A DNA stretch of 9,109 nt from Thermoprotei archaeon (GTDB lineage Archaea; Thermoproteota; Thermoprotei_A; Sulfolobales; Ignisphaeraceae). Shown here piece by piece: positions 6,479 to 9,109 of this stretch. The DNA is taken from assembly GCA_003661775.1 (NCBI GenBank), contig QMWT01000041.1, positions 1-9,109 on the forward strand. The letters run 5' to 3'. A model generated the notes under the pieces. The model saw nothing but the letters and a program-made list of their open reading frames with translations, did no database searches and was not told where the DNA came from. The position numbers and the translations under genes were made by a program. Position 1 is the first letter of the stretch. Each line of letters begins with the position of its first letter.

Positions 6479-7216
6479 TTACCAGAGATCTTCTAGATGT
6501 TCTGAAGTAGCTTCCTTTCTCCCTAACAGTCTATCCAGCAGATTTTCCATTCTTTTGAACTCTTCACGATGTCTTAGATACATAGCAACAATACCGAGAC
6601 TCAGACCTGTTTCATATCTAGCATCTGCTTTGACAATTTTCTGCATCTTCTCAATGTACCTTGTTTTGATGTAGTCAAGCGATTGATATCTGGTTAGATT
6701 TGGAACGATGTTGTTCTTCACCCACTTTATGAGCAGTCTATCAAGGCGAGAGTTTGTCAAAGCATTCTTCAGCTCTTCCTCAAGATCTTCAAGACGAATC
6801 GGAACAAAGATCTTCATCTCAACCAAGTTCTTCTCTATGGGATACAGATCTAATACAGCACCCTCAGCTATGCTACAACACATCTTCTCTACGTCGAGCT
6901 CTAGGATCAGCACCGAGGCAAGTCTGAGCGCCAGCATATCGAGTGCATGATGGAAATAGAAGGCCTTGACATGGGCTTCGGAGCTGAGATACCTCTCGAG
7001 GATCTCAGCAACACTCTTCCTACGCTCTAAAACAATGAGCTTCCCAACATCGCCAGACTCAAGAATATCGAGATACTTCGGCGCATCCCTAGGCATCCTC
7101 CTACCAACATCGTGTACAGGACCAAGATCGACAACCCTATCAATCACTCTCACAACATCCTCTGAAAGCCCGAGATATCTAGAAGCTAACAACCTATGAA
7201 CATCATGACTAGGCAC
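6479..7216 (-). CDS. HD-domain-like protein, intact homologue of 2720-3380
   Basis: The frame is open to a TTG at 7246, but GTG 7216-7214 is the better start. An AGGAGGT ribosome site lies 8 bases before it, and the broken homologue also starts GTG-CCT-AG. This gives 245 residues. Shared pattern with the homologue: V-P at the start, H7, a G-L-S-E-D stretch, V-H35-D36-V-G-R, then V-K-A-F-Y-F-H89-H90-A-L-D93. 'HD-x-G-(R/K)' with a His near the start and a later Asp resembles HD-superfamily hydrolases, which use metal bound by these residues to cleave phosphate esters of nucleotides or nucleic acid. The second half is helical and charged, and differs from the homologue. No membrane segment is seen; the protein is probably cytoplasmic. 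It points away from the membrane gene at 7465 and toward the helicase. Substrate is unknown and the HD assignment is inference from motifs. Confidence 0.65.
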   Translation of the reverse strand: MPSHDVHRLLASRYLGLSEDVVRVIDRVVDLGPVHDVGRRMPRDAPKYLDILESGDVGKLIVLERRKSVAEILERYLSSEAHVKAFYFHHALDMLALRLASVLILELDVEKMCCSIAEGAVLDLYPIEKNLVEMKIFVPIRLEDLEEELKNALTNSRLDRLLIKWVKNNIVPNLTRYQSLDYIKTRYIEKMQKIVKADARYETGLSLGIVAMYLRHREEFKRMENLLDRLLGRKEATSEHLEDLW

Positions 7217-7464
7217 AGCTCCGTACCTCCTACTAACGAATTCCAAGTAGGTTTCTAAACGTTAAGAGCTAGTACATAGTGTTTTCAACGCTTTCTCTTC
7301 TACCCTTATCAACAATTACATATTTACCGACTGACTTCGGAATCTACACAACCAATACTCAACCACGAAACAATTATGTAACGATCGATTATGTTATGTA
7401 GATACTGTTACTCGAGTCTCTAAGTGATAAGCGAAACCCTCTACACTAACATTGGGTACAACTG
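7217..7464. other. Divergent intergenic region, A+T rich
   Basis: This separates the HD-like gene (leftward) from the membrane protein gene (rightward). Apart from the HD-like ribosome site it holds no ORF of note. Several TATA-like words occur (for example ATATTTA near 7320) but none has convincing spacing to the forward ATG at 7465, whose ribosome site is also weak (a GGG about 8 bases upstream). Confidence 0.4.
7225..7231 (-). promoter_or_regulatory. Strong Shine-Dalgarno site of the intact HD-like gene
   Basis: On the minus strand AGGAGGT stands 8 bases before GTG 7216-7214 and inside the longer open frame. It decides the start in favour of the GTG over the TTG at 7246, and agrees with the start of the homologue. 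Confidence 0.7.
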
Positions 7465-8512
7465 ATGAACCTTACATATCTGAGCACATTCGCTAACATA
7501 GCAACCACTATTCTCTCGATTATCTTTGTATTCATCTCTGCTTACATTATCTATCTTAGGCAACGTCGAGATTACTATCGTGAAAAGATTAATGCAATGC
7601 TCCAAAAGTTAGATAGAACCATCTTGGAGTGGAGCATGCTTCGAGACCCACTAATTCCTGAATGGGTACCTCCAGCCGTTAGATATGAAATACTAATGAA
7701 GGAAAACTGGAACATCACACCGTATGAGGTATTGAAACCCTATGTTGATGAGGTTAAGGAATCGTTTAAGAAATCATTCGAAGAAGAAAAGAATGTTCGC
7801 AAAACGATGAAGAGTTTGTATTACCAGCCCTCTATTTGGGAACGGAACATGCCTTAAATAATCTCGTTAATGCTATCTATCGTGAGTTTCCAGCACCACC
7901 AGGAGACTATCAGCTAGAGCACGGTATACTCGTAAATCTGGAATCGTTTGTTAAGGCTGGCTTCCCTGACAACAGAAGGGATCTACTAGAATTCTACTAG
8001 AATGGTTTAGGAAATTCGATGTCTTCCTCGAGACTATCGCTAAGATCTACTTATATGAACTTAATCCTGTTTTCGGACATCTAAGCGAGGTATACAAAAA
8101 GTTCTCAAGAACCCTTCTTAGATCTATGAAAGAACTCGAGAAAATCACACAGCAAAAGCTTTCCTTAGACACCGACTTCAGAGAGCTAATACATAGGTAT
8201 GGAACCAGGCCTTCTTTTTATAAAGAATTCTTTGATTACTTGTTTCGGATGAAGCATATTAACGATAGGGTAAGATATGCCATCAACAAATACGATTCCT
8301 ATACATACAAACAGAAGTTACCGACGTTACTATGCCTTTTAGCTATGATAATAACAGGAACAATCATACCCCTCACGTTGTTATATCACTCTTCTACAAT
8401 AACACCCGATCTCTACGGTCTTTACGCGGTACTGAGTTCGTTAACGAGTATCAGTTTCGGACTTTCTAGCGCTTTCCTGATGTGGATTATATACAAGGAG
8501 ATTTCGAAGTAA
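7465..8512 (+). pseudogene. Membrane protein gene broken by two frameshifts
   Basis: Three frames carry consecutive parts of one protein. Frame one runs from ATG 7465 to about 7800: a membrane segment at about residues 8-31, then a basic, charged region. The second part (N-D-E-E-F-V-L-P-A-L-Y-L-G, from 7803) needs one base restored in or near the A-run at 7801-7804. The third part (W-F-R-K-F-D-V-F-L-E) begins after an exact 11-bp tandem duplication at 7982-8003; removing one copy restores the frame. The mended protein has 345 residues: one N-terminal membrane helix, about 250 soluble helical residues, and two C-terminal membrane helices (about residues 280-305 and 315-340 of the mended chain), ending at TAA 8510-8512. 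In the sequence as given, translation stops at 7855-7857 after 130 residues. No family is recognised. The one-base lesion might be a sequencing error; the 11-bp duplication looks like a real mutation. Confidence 0.75.
7982..8003. repeat. Exact 11-bp tandem duplication inside a gene
   Basis: TCTACTAGAAT occurs twice head to tail (7982-7992, 7993-8003). With one copy removed the reading is R-R-D-L-L-E-W-F-R-K-F-D, joining two otherwise separate open frames. With both copies, the second part is out of frame and TAG stops appear at once. The duplication is therefore the cause of the second frameshift in this gene. Confidence 0.9.
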
Positions 8513-8573
8513 GTTGATTTATTTAGTATAGGATTTGTAGTCCTAATGTTTAATAATGGCTTAGTGATCCGAG

Positions 8574-9109
8574 ATGGTTTCGCATCCGAAAGATGTTTTA
8601 ATAGATGTTGACGAACGTTTTCATAGATTGTATGAGCGTCATATAGGACTTCTCACCATCTTAGTTACATCTATTGTTGTTGCTCTCGTAATTAACATGA
8701 TTACTCTTCCTCTACATGCCCTAGTCGAAAGAACTGCGTCTATACTCAATATTCCTATAGAATTCGTATACATAGTGCTAACAATCATACTGATTCTATG
8801 TATTCTTGGAATTGGAAATCTTTATCTAGGTAAACCCATAGTCTTGGAAACATCAGGTTTTCTCTTAATAAACAAAGACTTAGGCTTAGTATATCCTAAC
8901 AGTCCGTGGGTCGAGTACTCAGCTGTTGGAACTCTCGCGTTGATGAAATACTTTAGAGATACTAATACACCTCTATCTCTCGACGATGAACTAATACGGG
9001 ACTTGTTAGAGGTTTTCATTGTTGACTGGCTTGTTAGCACAACTATTCACAAATATGAGGCGTTATCCGGGTTTGCAAAACCCAAGATAAGATACCCGAA
9101 GATAGGTAA
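8574..9109 (+). CDS. Two-helix membrane protein, runs off right edge
   Basis: From ATG 8574 the frame is open for 178 codons to the window end, which falls inside a codon, so the gene is incomplete on the right. AGTGAT at about 8562-8567 lies 6 bases before the ATG as a possible ribosome site, and TTTAATAAT (8549-8557) is TATA-like. Residues 1-22 are charged, two hydrophobic helices follow at about 24-46 and 62-84, then a soluble part begins (L-Y-L-G-K-P, later S-P-W-V-E-Y and an acidic S-L-D-D-E-L-I-R-D-L helix at 135-145). The gene begins 61 bases after the broken membrane gene, in the same direction and with similar A+T-rich codon use, so the two may have formed one unit. I do not recognise the family. 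Confidence 0.7.
   Translation, partial: MVSHPKDVLIDVDERFHRLYERHIGLLTILVTSIVVALVINMITLPLHALVERTASILNIPIEFVYIVLTIILILCILGIGNLYLGKPIVLETSGFLLINKDLGLVYPNSPWVEYSAVGTLALMKYFRDTNTPLSLDDELIRDLLEVFIVDWLVSTTIHKYEALSGFAKPKIRYPKIG

Noticed and set aside
6450..7216. Cas3-like system of helicase plus HD nuclease
   Set aside because: The helicase is SF1, not the SF2 type of Cas3, the genes converge rather than form an operon, and there is no CRISPR array or other cas gene.

Overview
The window looks like a piece of a hyperthermophilic Thermoproteota (crenarchaeal) chromosome. The evidence is heavy use of AGG/AGA/ATA codons, GTG/TTG starts, archaeal TATA-like elements 25-30 bases before several genes, a Thr-rich 'stalk' surface protein, and helicase and amidotransferase types common in that phylum. 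No rRNA, tRNA, CRISPR array or intact insertion sequence was found.

Layout: 1-544 holds no supported gene. 545-1285 (+) is a three-helix membrane protein with a DUF4352-like outer domain. 1392-2192 (+) is a class II glutamine amidotransferase; its start is fixed at a GTG directly before the nucleophile Cys2, and a degenerate echo of its own N-terminus lies just upstream. 2193-2719 is gene-poor, with a 12-bp tandem repeat and a 41-codon ORF that may be a gene fragment. 2720-3380 (-) is a HD-domain-like gene broken by one extra base. 3481-4107 (+) is a secreted or anchored surface protein. 4253-6325 (+) is an SF1 UPF1/DNA2-type helicase with an N-terminal zinc ribbon, followed by a small overlapping ORF (6313-6441). 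6479-7216 (-) is an intact homologue of the broken HD-like gene. 7465-8512 (+) is a membrane protein gene broken by a one-base loss and an exact 11-bp tandem duplication. 8574-9109 (+) is a second membrane protein gene that runs off the right edge.

No obvious metabolic operon is present. The window mixes housekeeping-like genes (amidotransferase, helicase) with poorly conserved membrane and HD-like genes, two of which are broken. The right end (about 7250-9109) is visibly richer in A+T than the amidotransferase gene and looks like accessory DNA. The best-supported unusual points are the pair of divergent HD-like proteins, one intact and one frameshifted, and the tandem-duplication knockout of the 345-residue membrane protein. 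A new multi-gene system is not demonstrated. The two membrane genes at the right edge are the best candidates for a jointly acting pair, but this rests on position and topology only.
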